Source: Asticcacaulis sp. AC466 (GTDB lineage Bacteria; Pseudomonadota; Alphaproteobacteria; Caulobacterales; Caulobacteraceae). From it: a stretch of 64,000 bases of DNA. Of the stretch, positions 36,121 to 46,313 are shown in pieces. The notes beneath the pieces are model-generated. The model did no database searches. It was given only the letters and a program-made list of their open reading frames with translations, and had not been told where the DNA came from. The stretch's first letter is position 1. Every line of letters begins with the position of its first letter. The position numbers and the translations under genes are program-made. The stretch covers positions 1 to 64,000 of the forward strand of contig NZ_AWGE01000007.1 in NCBI RefSeq assembly GCF_000495815.1, given 5' to 3'.

Positions 36121-37548
36121 TTAGCTTCCGAAACCCTGTGCCGCTGTCTGCGCCAACGGATAGACGAAGATCAGGAAGGCGATGACGACCGGGAACGAAA
36201 AAGCGGCGGCGGCGTAGGCAATCCATTTGGCTTCGCGCGGCGACTTGTCCATCTCGCCACCCGACGCATCGAACCACATCAGCTTGATGATGCGCAGATA
36301 ATAGAAGGCGGAGATGACCGAGGCGACGAGACCGGCCGCCGCGAAAGGCCACAGGCCGGCAGAAATCGCGGCGCCGAACACGAAGTACTTGGCCCAGAAG
36401 CCGCCAAACGGGGGCATGCCGAGAACCGACAGTGCCAGAATGGTGATGGCGATGGTCAAAGGCATATTGGTCTTGGAAAGACCCGCCAGGCTGTCGATGC
36501 GCGTGACAGGCTCACCCTTGCGGCTGAGCGACATCTGCGCGCTGAACAGGCCCAGTGTATCGACCATGTACAGGACGAAGAACATCAATAGCGACGGGAT
36601 GCCGCCAAGACCGGCAGCAACGGCCAGAAGGGCATAGCCCATATTCGCGATCGAGGAATAGGCCAGAAGTCGCTTGATATCCTTCTGCATCAGGCCGCCA
36701 AGTCCGCCGACGAGGAAGGAGAGAACCGACAGGACCAGAATAACCTGGCGCCATTGGTCGGCTTGCGCTTCGAAACCGGTCTGAAGAACGCGAGCGAACA
36801 GAACCATGGCCGCGAACTTGGGGGCGCCGGCAGCGAAGGCGACGACCGGCGTCGGCGCACCTTCGTACACGTCGGGTGTCCACATGTGGAACGGCGCCGC
36901 AGAGACCTTGAACGCCAGGCCGCAGATCAGGAAGACCAGACCAAAAACCAGACCGACATTGAGGTTCGTCGTCGCTGTTTCCGCGATGACGTGGAAGTTC
37001 ATTGAACCGGCGAAGCCGTAGATCAGCGACGCGCCATAAAGCAGAAGGCCTGACGACAGAGCGCCCAGCACAAAGTATTTAAGACCGGCTTCCGATGATT
37101 TGGCATCGTCACGGCGGAAGGCCGCCAGGACGTACAATGCCAGGGATTGCAGTTCCAGGCCGACATATAGCGCGATCAGGTCGCCAGCCGACACCATCAT
37201 GCTCATACCGAGGGCGGCGAGCAGGATGATGATCGGAAACTCGAAGCGGCGGGCGCCCAGGCGATCGAAATAGCCCTGGCCTAAAACGATGACAAAGACG
37301 GCGGCAACATAGATGGCGACCTTAGCGAACAGGGCGACGCCATCGACGATGAACGAGCCGGAGAAGGCAGAACCTTGATGGGAGAAGGCCGCCGCAAAGG
37401 CGGCGCCAATAAGGGCCGCACCGCATAGTGCGCTGACCGAAGTCATGCCCTTATCGCCGCGGAATGCGCCGAAAACAAGGATCAGCAGGGAAGAAATCGC
37501 GAGGATTGCTTCCGGAAGTGCCAGGTTAAGAGCGAGATTGAAGTCCAT
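36121..37548 (-). CDS. nuoN: NADH-quinone oxidoreductase subunit N
   Basis: A 475-residue antiporter-like membrane subunit of complex I, with about 14 transmembrane helices. The proton-channel region has the usual AFKVSAAPFHMWTPDVYEGAP and QKDIKRLLAYSSIANMGY motifs. It is the last nuo gene, 12 nt after nuoM. Confidence 0.95.
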   Translation of the reverse strand: MDFNLALNLALPEAILAISSLLILVFGAFRGDKGMTSVSALCGAALIGAAFAAAFSHQGSAFSGSFIVDGVALFAKVAIYVAAVFVIVLGQGYFDRLGARRFEFPIIILLAALGMSMMVSAGDLIALYVGLELQSLALYVLAAFRRDDAKSSEAGLKYFVLGALSSGLLLYGASLIYGFAGSMNFHVIAETATTNLNVGLVFGLVFLICGLAFKVSAAPFHMWTPDVYEGAPTPVVAFAAGAPKFAAMVLFARVLQTGFEAQADQWRQVILVLSVLSFLVGGLGGLMQKDIKRLLAYSSIANMGYALLAVAAGLGGIPSLLMFFVLYMVDTLGLFSAQMSLSRKGEPVTRIDSLAGLSKTNMPLTIAITILALSVLGMPPFGGFWAKYFVFGAAISAGLWPFAAAGLVASVISAFYYLRIIKLMWFDASGGEMDKSPREAKWIAYAAAAFSFPVVIAFLIFVYPLAQTAAQGFGS

Positions 37549-37560
37549 TTTTGCTCGTCC

Positions 37561-39075
37561 TTATCCGCCGATGATCGCCTGATAGGTCGCAACGACCTGA
37601 TCTACGCTGGCAGTGGTAATATTGAATACGAAGGCCGGATAAATCCCCAGCGCAATCGTGCCGATGATCAGCGGCGTGAAAATGATGATTTCACGTACAC
37701 TGAGGTCGGGATATTTCTTGAGTTCGTCATTGACGACTTCACCGAACATAACGCGCTTGAACAGCGTCAAGGCGTAGACGGCGGAGAAGATGACGCCCGA
37801 CGTCGCCACGAAGGCCACCCAGGTGCCCCACTTGTAGGCGCCGGTGAGTGAGGTGATTTCGCCGATGAAGCCCGATGTACCCGGCAGACCGACATTGGCC
37901 ATGGTGAACAGCAGGAAAACAAAGGCGTAATGCGGCATAAGCTTGGTGACACCGCCATAGAAGGCGATTTCACGGGTGTGCCACCGGTCGTAAACAACAC
38001 CGACGCAGAGGAAGAGCGCGCCTGAGATCAGACCGTGGCTGATCATCTGGAAGACCGCGCCTTCAACGCCGAGCTTGTTTCCGGCGAAGATACCCATGGT
38101 GACAAAGCCCATGTGTGCGACCGACGAATAGGCGATCAGCTTCTTGATGTCCGTCTGGCGGAAGGCGATCAGCGAGGTAACCACCACGGCGATGACAGAC
38201 AGTGCCATGACCAGCGGCGCGAACATTTCCGACGCATATGGGAACATGGGCAGGTTGAAGCGGATGAAACCGTAGCCGCCGAGTTTCAGCAGGATGCCGG
38301 CCAGCATGACCGAACCGGCAGTCGGCGCCTGAACGTGAGCATCGGGCAGCCAGGTGTGCACCGGCCACATCGGCATCTTCACCGCAAAGGACGCAAAGAA
38401 GGCAAACCACAGGAAGGGCTGAACCTCACGCGCGAAGGCGAATTTGGTCAGAAGCGGAATATCGGCCGTGCCGGCGACATTGACCATGTACAACATGGCC
38501 GCCAGCATAAGGACGGAGCCTAACAGGGTGTAGAGGAAGAACTTGTACGATGCGTAGATCCGGTCCTTGCCGCCCCAGATACCGATGATCAGGAACATAG
38601 GGACAAGGCCACCTTCGAAGAAGATGTAGAACAGGAACATGTCGAGCGACGTGAAGACGCCGATGACCAGGGTTTCCAGCAAAAGAAACGCGATCATGTA
38701 TTCCGCGATGCGTTCCTTGATCGAGTCCCAGGAGGCCAGGATACACAGAGGCATCAGGAAGGCAGTCAGAGCGACGAAGAGGATGGAAATTCCATCGACC
38801 CCCATGTGGTATGAGATAGGTCCGAACCAAGAATAGTGTTCTTCGAATTGATAGCCGGGATTTGCGCGGTTGAAACCAGCCAGCATCACGACGGACAGCG
38901 CCAGCGTGATCAGGGTGGTCCACAAACTGATCCATTTAGCGTTCTTGGCGATGATCGCTTCATCGTCCTTGCGAGCCATGAAGCGCAGCACAGTGATTAC
39001 CAACGCACCGAAGAGCGGTGCGAAGGTAATGATACTGAGCAAGTTGGGGATAGCGGGTGTCATTATAAAATCCAT
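37561..39075 (-). CDS. nuoM: NADH-quinone oxidoreductase subunit M
   Basis: A 504-residue antiporter-like complex I subunit. Diagnostic blocks are [37 protein letters not shown] and [18 protein letters not shown]. The reading frame offers two starts, 39075 and 39063; AAGGGGAG sits directly before the first, so the choice is not certain. It is 6 nt after nuoL. Confidence 0.95.
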   Translation of the reverse strand: MDFIMTPAIPNLLSIITFAPLFGALVITVLRFMARKDDEAIIAKNAKWISLWTTLITLALSVVMLAGFNRANPGYQFEEHYSWFGPISYHMGVDGISILFVALTAFLMPLCILASWDSIKERIAEYMIAFLLLETLVIGVFTSLDMFLFYIFFEGGLVPMFLIIGIWGGKDRIYASYKFFLYTLLGSVLMLAAMLYMVNVAGTADIPLLTKFAFAREVQPFLWFAFFASFAVKMPMWPVHTWLPDAHVQAPTAGSVMLAGILLKLGGYGFIRFNLPMFPYASEMFAPLVMALSVIAVVVTSLIAFRQTDIKKLIAYSSVAHMGFVTMGIFAGNKLGVEGAVFQMISHGLISGALFLCVGVVYDRWHTREIAFYGGVTKLMPHYAFVFLLFTMANVGLPGTSGFIGEITSLTGAYKWGTWVAFVATSGVIFSAVYALTLFKRVMFGEVVNDELKKYPDLSVREIIIFTPLIIGTIALGIYPAFVFNITTASVDQVVATYQAIIGG

Positions 39076-39081
39076 CTCCCC

Positions 39082-41223
39082 TTATCGGACCATCCAGAAG
39101 ACATAGGTCAAGAGACCCACGACACCGAGGAACATAGCGAAAGCGTAGTGATAAACGTAACCGGTCTGCGTCTTGACCAGATTCTTGGCGGACTTCAACG
39201 CCGACCAGGCAGCCCCGTTGGGGCCCAGGTTGTCGATGATCTTGATATCCAGCACTTTCCAGAAGAAGTCACCGAGGATCTTGGTCATACGGACGAAGGT
39301 TGCCTGATAGATCTCATCGAAATACCACTTGTGATACAGGAAGTTGTATACCGGACCATCGTTGGCAGCCATCTTCTTGGGCAGGTTTGGACGCAGGATG
39401 TAGTAGTACCAGGCGAGCGCCATCCCCAGCAGAGTCACGATCAGCGGTAGCAGTTTCACCCAGGTTTCCGTTATGTGATGCATTTCATGCAGCACTTCGT
39501 TGTGCGGACCGGTGAAGATGGCGTGACCCCAGAATTCATGCGCTTTTTCGCCGATAAAGTACGGCGCGAAGATGAGGCCAGCGAATACGGCGCCGAAAGC
39601 GAGCACGACCAGTGGGGTCAGCATGACCCAGGGGCTTTCGTGCGGTGTGTGATCATGGCCGTGGTGACCATGGTCGTCATGCGCGTGGGCATGATCGGCA
39701 TCGGGTTCTGATGAGGCATGGCCGTGGGGCACGTCATGATGATGATCGTCGTGGGCATGTTCCCAATGCTTCTTGCCATGGAACGTCATGGCGACAAGAC
39801 GCCAGGAATAGAAGCTGGTCAGCAAGGCAGCGGCAATACCCATGATGAAGGCGAACATGCCTTGCGGCGTATTGTGTTGCGTCCATGCCGCTTCGATGAT
39901 GGCGTCTTTCGAGAAGAAGCCGGCAAAACCGATTTCCGTGAAGGGAATGCCAAGGCCGGTAATGGCGATGGTGCCGATGGTCATGACCGCATAGGTCACG
40001 GGCAGATATTTCCACAGGCCGCCCATCTTACGCATGTCCTGTTCATGATGCATGCCGTGAATGACCGAACCGGCACCCAGGAACAGAAGCGCCTTGAAGA
40101 AGGCGTGCGTGAACAGGTGGAACATGGCGGCCTGATAGGCCCCTACCCCCGCCGCGAAGAACATGTAGCCCAACTGCGAGCAGGTAGAATAGGCGATGAC
40201 GCGTTTGATGTCGTTTTGTGTGAAGCCGATCGAAGCGGCGAAGATGGCCGTGATGGCGCCGACATAGGCGACGATCATCTTGGCGACGGGCGCGTATTCG
40301 AACAGCGGCGACAGAAGGCAGACCATGTAGACGCCGGCGGTCACCATGGTGGCGGCGTGGATCAGGGCCGAGACCGGGGTCGGGCCTTCCATCGCGTCCG
40401 GCAACCAGGTGTGCAGGAAGAACTGGGCAGATTTCCCCATGGCGCCGATGAAGAGCAGGAACGCCGCGAGATCGAGCGCCGAGAAGGTCTGACCGAGGAA
40501 TTCCCAGGTCTGGCCCTGATGCGACGCAATCATTGGGAAGAGTTCATGGAAGTTGATCGTGCCGAACTGCCAGTAGACCGTCATGATGCCAAGCGCGAAG
40601 CCGAAATCGCCGACGCGGTTGACGACGAAGGCCTTAATGGCGGCAGACGAGGCACTGTCCTTGTGGAACCAGAAACCGATCAGCAGATAAGATGCCAGAC
40701 CGACCCCTTCCCAGCCGAAGAACAGTTGCATGAAATCAGCGGCGGTCACCAGCATAAGCATGGCAAAGGTGAACAGCGACAGGTAGCTGAAGAAGCGCGG
40801 ACGTGACGGATCTTCCGCCATATAGCCCCAGCTGTAGAGGTGCACGAGCGACGATACGGTCGTCACAACAATGAGCATGGTCGATGACAGGGCGTCGATG
40901 CGTATCGACCAGGCCGACTGGAAGCCGTCTATATTAATGAACGGCAAAATCTGGACCGTGAAGTCCGCCATGCCGCCCCACGTATGCTGGATGAAAGTGT
41001 ACCAGCCACAGGCGCAGGCTACGAAAAGCAGCCCCGTCGTGATGAATTGCGATGGTATATTGCCGATACGGCGGCCAAAGAAACCAGCAATGGCTGCACC
41101 GACGATCGGCGCGAACACGCATAGGGTGACAAGGGTGGCCATGCCGGAAGACAGCGGGCTTAGCACCGCGTGAGCGGCAGGAGCCAGGCTGTGGGCAGTT
41201 TCGGCGACGTGAGCAGTTAGCAC
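39082..41223 (-). CDS. nuoL: NADH-quinone oxidoreductase subunit L
   Basis: A 713-residue antiporter-like subunit that carries the long lateral helix of complex I. Motifs are LFFGWEGVGLASYLLIGFW, KSAQFFLHTWLPDAMEGPTP and QNDIKRVIAYSTCSQLGYM. A His/Asp-rich loop at about residues 480-530 (stretches such as AHDDHHHDVPHGH and HDDHGHHGHDH) sits between helices; similar loops are known in alphaproteobacterial NuoL. Confidence 0.96.
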   Translation of the reverse strand: MLTAHVAETAHSLAPAAHAVLSPLSSGMATLVTLCVFAPIVGAAIAGFFGRRIGNIPSQFITTGLLFVACACGWYTFIQHTWGGMADFTVQILPFINIDGFQSAWSIRIDALSSTMLIVVTTVSSLVHLYSWGYMAEDPSRPRFFSYLSLFTFAMLMLVTAADFMQLFFGWEGVGLASYLLIGFWFHKDSASSAAIKAFVVNRVGDFGFALGIMTVYWQFGTINFHELFPMIASHQGQTWEFLGQTFSALDLAAFLLFIGAMGKSAQFFLHTWLPDAMEGPTPVSALIHAATMVTAGVYMVCLLSPLFEYAPVAKMIVAYVGAITAIFAASIGFTQNDIKRVIAYSTCSQLGYMFFAAGVGAYQAAMFHLFTHAFFKALLFLGAGSVIHGMHHEQDMRKMGGLWKYLPVTYAVMTIGTIAITGLGIPFTEIGFAGFFSKDAIIEAAWTQHNTPQGMFAFIMGIAAALLTSFYSWRLVAMTFHGKKHWEHAHDDHHHDVPHGHASSEPDADHAHAHDDHGHHGHDHTPHESPWVMLTPLVVLAFGAVFAGLIFAPYFIGEKAHEFWGHAIFTGPHNEVLHEMHHITETWVKLLPLIVTLLGMALAWYYYILRPNLPKKMAANDGPVYNFLYHKWYFDEIYQATFVRMTKILGDFFWKVLDIKIIDNLGPNGAAWSALKSAKNLVKTQTGYVYHYAFAMFLGVVGLLTYVFWMVR

Positions 41224-41228
41224 GATGC

Positions 41229-41537
41229 TTATCCTTTCATCATGCTGGCGTCATCGACGGCGATGTCGCCGCGATTACGGAAGAAGGTCACGAGAATGGC
41301 CAGGCCGACGGCGGCTTCAGCCGCAGCAACGGTCAGGACGAACATGGCCATAATCTGGCCCTCCACATTGTGCAGGTAGCTCGAAAAGGCCACGAAGTTG
41401 ATATTGACCGCCAGAAGGATCAGTTCGATCGACATCAGGATGATGATGACGTTACGGCGATTGAGAAAGATGCCCAAGGTGCCGATGGTGAACAGGATGG
41501 CGGATACCGATAGATAATGGACGAGCCCGATGGTCAT
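41229..41537 (-). CDS. nuoK: NADH-quinone oxidoreductase subunit K
   Basis: A 102-residue, three-helix membrane subunit of complex I. The family block [20 protein letters not shown] carries the conserved membrane Glu, and a second Glu is in [12 protein letters not shown]. It overlaps nuoJ by 4 nt. Confidence 0.96.
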   Translation of the reverse strand: MTIGLVHYLSVSAILFTIGTLGIFLNRRNVIIILMSIELILLAVNINFVAFSSYLHNVEGQIMAMFVLTVAAAEAAVGLAILVTFFRNRGDIAVDDASMMKG

Positions 41538-42148
41538 TCCGAGATTCCTTCTCCGGACTTGGCAGGTACAATCTCGACCGCATCGTCGCGGCGGCGTGTG
41601 ACCTGGCTGAAAATATCCTGGCGCTTTACGTTCGGGCGGGTACGCAGGGTGAGCACGATGGCTCCGACCATGGCGACCAGCAACACGAAACCGGCAGCTT
41701 CGAACAGGTAGATGTAGGTTGAATAGAGGGCGTGACCGATCATGCGGATGTTCGATTCATTGGCCGTGAAGGCCTGCGGCTCATTCCCGGCGGCGGCGCC
41801 CTTTTGCGCCACGGCGACCGAGACCATGATCAGCTCGAACAACAGGACCGCGCCGACTGCGATGCCGATCGGCAGGTAGTTGGCGAAGCCTTGGCGCAGT
41901 TTGACGAAATCGACATCAAGCATCATGACGACGAATAGGAAGAGGACGGCGACAGCGCCGACATAGACGACAACCAGCAACATGGCGAGGAATTCGGCAC
42001 CCAGCAGAATGAACAGGCCGGCCGCCGAGAAAAAGGCCAGGATAAGCCACAGCACGCTATGTACCGGGTTCTTGGCGGTGATGACAAGCAGGCCGGAAAT
42101 ACAGGTTACTGCGGCCATGAGGTAAAAGGCGATGGCAATCAAGGTCAT
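41534..42148 (-). CDS. nuoJ: NADH-quinone oxidoreductase subunit J
   Basis: A 204-residue subunit with five transmembrane helices. [20 protein letters not shown] and the [19 protein letters not shown] block (pi-bulge helix) are typical. The C-terminal 40 residues are soluble. It overlaps nuoK by 4 nt and follows nuoI after 24 nt. Confidence 0.95.
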   Translation of the reverse strand: MTLIAIAFYLMAAVTCISGLLVITAKNPVHSVLWLILAFFSAAGLFILLGAEFLAMLLVVVYVGAVAVLFLFVVMMLDVDFVKLRQGFANYLPIGIAVGAVLLFELIMVSVAVAQKGAAAGNEPQAFTANESNIRMIGHALYSTYIYLFEAAGFVLLVAMVGAIVLTLRTRPNVKRQDIFSQVTRRRDDAVEIVPAKSGEGISE

Positions 42149-42172
42149 GACATTTTTTCTTTCTGTGCCTTC

Positions 42173-42664
42173 TTACCGGTAGGGTGCATCGAGTTCGAGC
42201 GCACGGGCAATTTCGCGTTCCCAGCGATCGCCGTTGGCCAGAAGCCGTTGCTTGTCGTAGAGCAGTTCTTCACGCGTGTCGGTCGCAAATTCGAAGTTCG
42301 GTCCTTCGACGATGGCGTCAACCGGGCACGCTTCCTGACACAGGCCGCAATATATGCACTTCACCATGTCAATATCGTATCGGGTCGTGCGGCGCGAACC
42401 GTCGGCGCGCGGTTCGGCCTCGATGGTGATGGCCTGCGCGGGGCAGATCGCTTCGCACAGCTTGCAGGCGATGCAACGTTCTTCGCCGTTTTCGTAACGG
42501 CGCAGGGCATGCTCACCCCGGAAACGTGGTGATATCGGGCCCTTTTCGAACGGATAGTTGATCGTGGCCTTGTGCTTGAACATGTACTTGACCGCCAGGC
42601 CTGTAGCCCCGACGAAGTCAAGCAGCATGGCGCCCTTGATGCCTGAGATAATGCGCGAAATCAT
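42173..42664 (-). CDS. nuoI: NADH-quinone oxidoreductase subunit I
   Basis: A 163-residue ferredoxin-like subunit with two [4Fe-4S] clusters (N6a and N6b): [16 protein letters not shown] and [16 protein letters not shown]. The N-terminal amphipathic helix and the [15 protein letters not shown] block match the family. It overlaps nuoH by 4 nt. Confidence 0.97.
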   Translation of the reverse strand: MISRIISGIKGAMLLDFVGATGLAVKYMFKHKATINYPFEKGPISPRFRGEHALRRYENGEERCIACKLCEAICPAQAITIEAEPRADGSRRTTRYDIDMVKCIYCGLCQEACPVDAIVEGPNFEFATDTREELLYDKQRLLANGDRWEREIARALELDAPYR

Positions 42665-43722
42665 AGGGCACCTCCATAAACGCGGTAAGCGGCAACAATA
42701 ATAACGGCCACCAGCGACATCGGCAGGAAGACCTTCCAGCCCAGGCGCATCAGTTGGTCATAGCGGTAACGCGGTACGATAGCCTTGGCGATGGCGAACA
42801 TGACGAACCAAAACACGACCTTTAGGATAAACCAGATCAGGCCGTGGATTGCGGCGATTGCGCTGCCTTCGGGAAACAGGCCCGCCGTCGGGTAAGGCGC
42901 ATTCCAACCACCGAAGAACAGTATCGAAATCATGGCGCACATCAGGACGATGTTGGCGTATTCGCCGATCATGAACAGCAGATAGGGCGTAGACGAATAT
43001 TCGACCTGATAGCCGGCGACCAGTTCCGATTCCGCGTCCGGCAGATCGAACGGCGGGCGGTTGGTTTCGGCGAGCGCCGAGATATAGAACATCACCATCA
43101 TCGGGATCATGATCACGACCAGCGGCCAGTGTCCGCCGCCGAATACGTTCCAGTTCCAGAAGCCGCCGCCCTGTGCCGTGACGATATCGGTCAGGCGCAT
43201 GGAGCCGGACAGCAGGATGACGCTGACAATGATGAAGCCGATCGAGACTTCGTAGGACACCATCTGCGCGGCGGAACGCAGGCCACCCAGGAACGGATAT
43301 TTCGAATTGGAGGCCCAGCCCCCCATGATGATGCCGTAGACGCCCAGAGACGAAATGGCGAGGAGATAAAGAACGCCAACATTGATGTCGACCACCACCA
43401 GGCCAGGCGCAAACGGAATGACGGCCCAGGCCAGGAAGGCGACAACGAAGGTAATCAGCGGCGCCAGCAGGAAGATCGGCTTATCGGCCCCGGCCGGAAT
43501 AATCACTTCCTTGAACAGGAACTTGAAGAAGTCGGCAAAGGATTGCAGCAGTCCGAATGGACCGACCACGTTCGGCCCCTTGCGCATCTGCACGCCCGCC
43601 CACACCTTGCGGTCGCCCCACAGCAGGAAGGCCAGCGAGACCATTACGCCCATGATAACAGCGAGCGTCGCGCCGATCATGGCGATCAGCCAGCCCCACC
43701 ACGTTGACATGAATTCAGCCAT
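42661..43722 (-). CDS. nuoH: NADH-quinone oxidoreductase subunit H
   Basis: A 353-residue membrane subunit forming much of the quinone chamber, about 8-9 helices. Motifs include [20 protein letters not shown], the [20 protein letters not shown] loop and a C-terminal [13 protein letters not shown]. It overlaps nuoI by 4 nt and follows nuoG after 9 nt. Confidence 0.97.
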   Translation of the reverse strand: MAEFMSTWWGWLIAMIGATLAVIMGVMVSLAFLLWGDRKVWAGVQMRKGPNVVGPFGLLQSFADFFKFLFKEVIIPAGADKPIFLLAPLITFVVAFLAWAVIPFAPGLVVVDINVGVLYLLAISSLGVYGIIMGGWASNSKYPFLGGLRSAAQMVSYEVSIGFIIVSVILLSGSMRLTDIVTAQGGGFWNWNVFGGGHWPLVVIMIPMMVMFYISALAETNRPPFDLPDAESELVAGYQVEYSSTPYLLFMIGEYANIVLMCAMISILFFGGWNAPYPTAGLFPEGSAIAAIHGLIWFILKVVFWFVMFAIAKAIVPRYRYDQLMRLGWKVFLPMSLVAVIIVAAYRVYGGAL

Positions 43723-43731
43723 GTTAGTTCC

Positions 43732-45792
43732 TTACTCCGCCGCCAGGTTCAGGGCCGGTTTACGGGCCGCCGAACATTCCGCCATCGCCACCGAAGCCCG
43801 GGCGATAGGGTTGGTCAGATAAAAATCGGTGATGTGCGAGACAAAGAGGCGATCCTTGATCTCACCTTTTACGCCTATCGATTTGACATCAAAGGCTTTT
43901 GTCGCGGGTCTGACGTCGACGCGACCGAAGACCGGGTGATCGGTAATCAGCTTTTCACGCAGCGCATTGAGGCTGTCGTAAGGCAGGGTCTGGCCGAGAT
44001 ATCCGGACAGGGCGCGAATGATAGCCCAATCTTCCTTGGCCTCCCCCTTCGGGAATACGCAGCGCTCGGCGATCTGAACCCGGCCTTCCAGATTGGTGTA
44101 AATGCCGGACTTTTCTGTATAAGCAGCGCCTGGCAGTATGACATCGGCGGCGGAGGCGCCAACATCTCCGTGCGACCCGACATAGACAACAAAGGTCTTG
44201 TCGAGGCCAGCCGTGTTGATCTCGTCTGCCCCAAGCAGGACCAGCAGGTCTACCCCGCCGTTCAGCATGGCGGCAGCGTCTTTGGCTTCACCGACCGGCA
44301 CGAAACCGAGGTCGAGGCCGGCAACGCGCGACGCCGCGGTGTGAACGATATTGAAGCCGTTCCAGCCGTCACGAACCACATCGTAATCATCGGCGATAAT
44401 GGAAATTTCTTTCAGAACGGCGGCGCCGTCTTCTCCGGAAATGGCATTGGAGCCAACGAGGATAGCCGGCTTCTTGGCATTTTTCAGGATGTCGCGGAAG
44501 GCGTGCTTCTTGAGATCCTTGAGCGCCTTCGGACCGACGCCGATATGGGCGTAGTCATAGGTCAGGTCGGTGGCTTCGCCGATGACGGCGACTTGGACCT
44601 TGCCCTTGAGCCATGATTTGCGAATGCGTGCATTGATAAGCGACGCTTCGGCGCGCAGATCCGTGCCGATCAGCAGGATGGCATCAGCCTCTTCCAACCC
44701 GGCGATGCCAGTATTGAACAGCCAGGCCTCACGCGGCGTGGTTTGCGTAACCGGTCCGACTTTCGCGCCTTCCTGGCGGCAGTCTAGATTGGTGACACCC
44801 AGACCGTAGAATAGGTCCTTTGTCGCTTTCATAGCTTCCGCATCAACCAGATCGCCGGCGATGACGCCGACGCGCGAGGTATCAGTTGCCTTAATTTTAG
44901 CCGCAACAGTGGTCAGAGCCTCGTCCCAGGACACCGGGACCAGCTTGCCATCCTTGCGGACATAGGGTTTGTCGAGACGCTGGCGCGCCAGCCCGTCGAC
45001 AGCGTAGCGTGACTTGTCGGTCAGCCATTCTTCGTTGATTTCTTCTTTCAGGCGCGGCAGGGCGCGAAGCACCGCAGGGCCACGGTTATCGATGCGGATA
45101 TGAGCGCCAAGCGCGTCATGAACATCGATCGTTTCCGTCTTGGTGAGTTCCCACGGACGGTAGTTGAAAGACCAGGGGCGGTGCGTCAATGCGCCGACAG
45201 GGCACAGGTCATTGACGTTACCTGACAATTCCGACGACACGGATTTTTCCAGATAACTGGTGATTTCAGCGTTTTCGCCGCGAGAGATCATACCCATTTC
45301 ATTGACGCCTGCGACTTCCGTCGTGAAGCGGACGCAGCGCGTGCATTGAATGCAGCGGGTCATGAACGTCTTGATCGTTGGCCCGAGGTTCTTTTCTTCA
45401 ACGGCGCGCTTATTCTCGCCGTAGCGCGAATCTCCCTTGCCGTAGGCGACGCTCTGATCTTGCAGATCGCATTCGCCGCCCTGGTCGCAGATCGGACAAT
45501 CGAGCGGGTGATTGATGAGCAGAAACTCCATCACGCCTTCGCGGGCCTTCTTGACCATCGGTGTATTGGTAAAAATTTCCTGACCTTCGGCAGCCGGCAG
45601 CGCACACGAGGCCTGCGGCTTCGGCGGTCCTGGCTTTACTTCCACCAGGCACATGCGGCAGTTGCCGGCGATCGACAGGCGCTCATGATAGCAGAAGCGC
45701 GGAATCTCCTCGCCCGCCAACTCCGCCACCTGGAGCACGGTCATGCCGGGGTCGAATTCGACCTCCACACCATTGACTTTTGCCTTAGCCAT
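43732..45792 (-). CDS. nuoG: NADH-quinone oxidoreductase subunit G
   Basis: A 686-residue peripheral-arm subunit. The N-terminal ferredoxin domain has the [2Fe-2S] Cys set (RFCYHERLSIAGNCRMCLVEV), then a His/Cys-ligated [4Fe-4S] (HPLDCPICDQGGECDLQD) and a second one (CIQCTRCVRF), followed by a molybdopterin-oxidoreductase-like domain without a cofactor. Length fits alphaproteobacterial and mitochondrial types. A 72-nt gap separates it from the inserted OB/TM2 gene. Confidence 0.96.
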   Translation of the reverse strand: MAKAKVNGVEVEFDPGMTVLQVAELAGEEIPRFCYHERLSIAGNCRMCLVEVKPGPPKPQASCALPAAEGQEIFTNTPMVKKAREGVMEFLLINHPLDCPICDQGGECDLQDQSVAYGKGDSRYGENKRAVEEKNLGPTIKTFMTRCIQCTRCVRFTTEVAGVNEMGMISRGENAEITSYLEKSVSSELSGNVNDLCPVGALTHRPWSFNYRPWELTKTETIDVHDALGAHIRIDNRGPAVLRALPRLKEEINEEWLTDKSRYAVDGLARQRLDKPYVRKDGKLVPVSWDEALTTVAAKIKATDTSRVGVIAGDLVDAEAMKATKDLFYGLGVTNLDCRQEGAKVGPVTQTTPREAWLFNTGIAGLEEADAILLIGTDLRAEASLINARIRKSWLKGKVQVAVIGEATDLTYDYAHIGVGPKALKDLKKHAFRDILKNAKKPAILVGSNAISGEDGAAVLKEISIIADDYDVVRDGWNGFNIVHTAASRVAGLDLGFVPVGEAKDAAAMLNGGVDLLVLLGADEINTAGLDKTFVVYVGSHGDVGASAADVILPGAAYTEKSGIYTNLEGRVQIAERCVFPKGEAKEDWAIIRALSGYLGQTLPYDSLNALREKLITDHPVFGRVDVRPATKAFDVKSIGVKGEIKDRLFVSHITDFYLTNPIARASVAMAECSAARKPALNLAAE

Positions 45793-45864
45793 GTGTCTTC
45801 ATACCCTTAACAATTGTAAATAAGCCTCGAGAAAATATAGCTTTTTCGCACTTTAATTCGTGCA

Positions 45865-46299
45865 TCAAAACCACGATTTGTCTCCCGCGACATAATCTTC
45901 GTAAAAGCTCTGGTCCGTCTTGACGAGGTAGATGATCGTCTCGATGAAGGCGATGAAACAAACCAATACACCGGGAACAATCAGAACCCAGCCGATGGTT
46001 CCGCACAACAACATGATGATGCCAGCGGTATTCTTGCCCAGATAGAACTTGTGAACCCCCAGCGCGCCGAAAAAAAACGCCAGGATCGCAGCGATCCATT
46101 TGTTCTTTTCGCCAATAGCTGTCGCAATGACGTAAATGCTGACAGCCGTGTCCCCAGCCGGTTCGAAATCGATAGTCGATCCGGCCGGAACGTAAACGGT
46201 ATCCCCCATTAGGTCGCTGACGCTAAAGGTATAGCGCTTGCCATCATCACCGCTGATGAGGCCAGTCGAACCATTGAATGAGAGAACCTTGCCGCGCAT
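45865..46299 (-). CDS. OB-like plus TM2 domain membrane protein inserted between nuoF and nuoG
   Basis: A 144-residue protein. Residues 1-60 form a small beta domain that recalls a cold-shock or OB fold (GKVLSFNGSTGLISGDDGKRY, then FEPAGDTAVSIYVI), though the aromatic nucleic-acid-binding residues are few. Residues 65-130 are a TM2 domain with two helices (KWIAAILAFFFGALGVHKFY, then GWVLIVPGVLVCFIAF) and the LGVHKFYLG motif. TM2 proteins have no defined role. It is in the same orientation as the nuo genes and fills the space between nuoF and nuoG; no part of complex I is known to look like this. Confidence 0.8.
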   Translation of the reverse strand: MRGKVLSFNGSTGLISGDDGKRYTFSVSDLMGDTVYVPAGSTIDFEPAGDTAVSIYVIATAIGEKNKWIAAILAFFFGALGVHKFYLGKNTAGIIMLLCGTIGWVLIVPGVLVCFIAFIETIIYLVKTDQSFYEDYVAGDKSWF

Positions 46300-46313
46300 C
46301 TGTGCTCTATCCC

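Noticed and set aside
39718-40806. 362-codon open frame antisense to nuoL
   Set aside because: Wholly inside nuoL; the translation is low-complexity and without domains.
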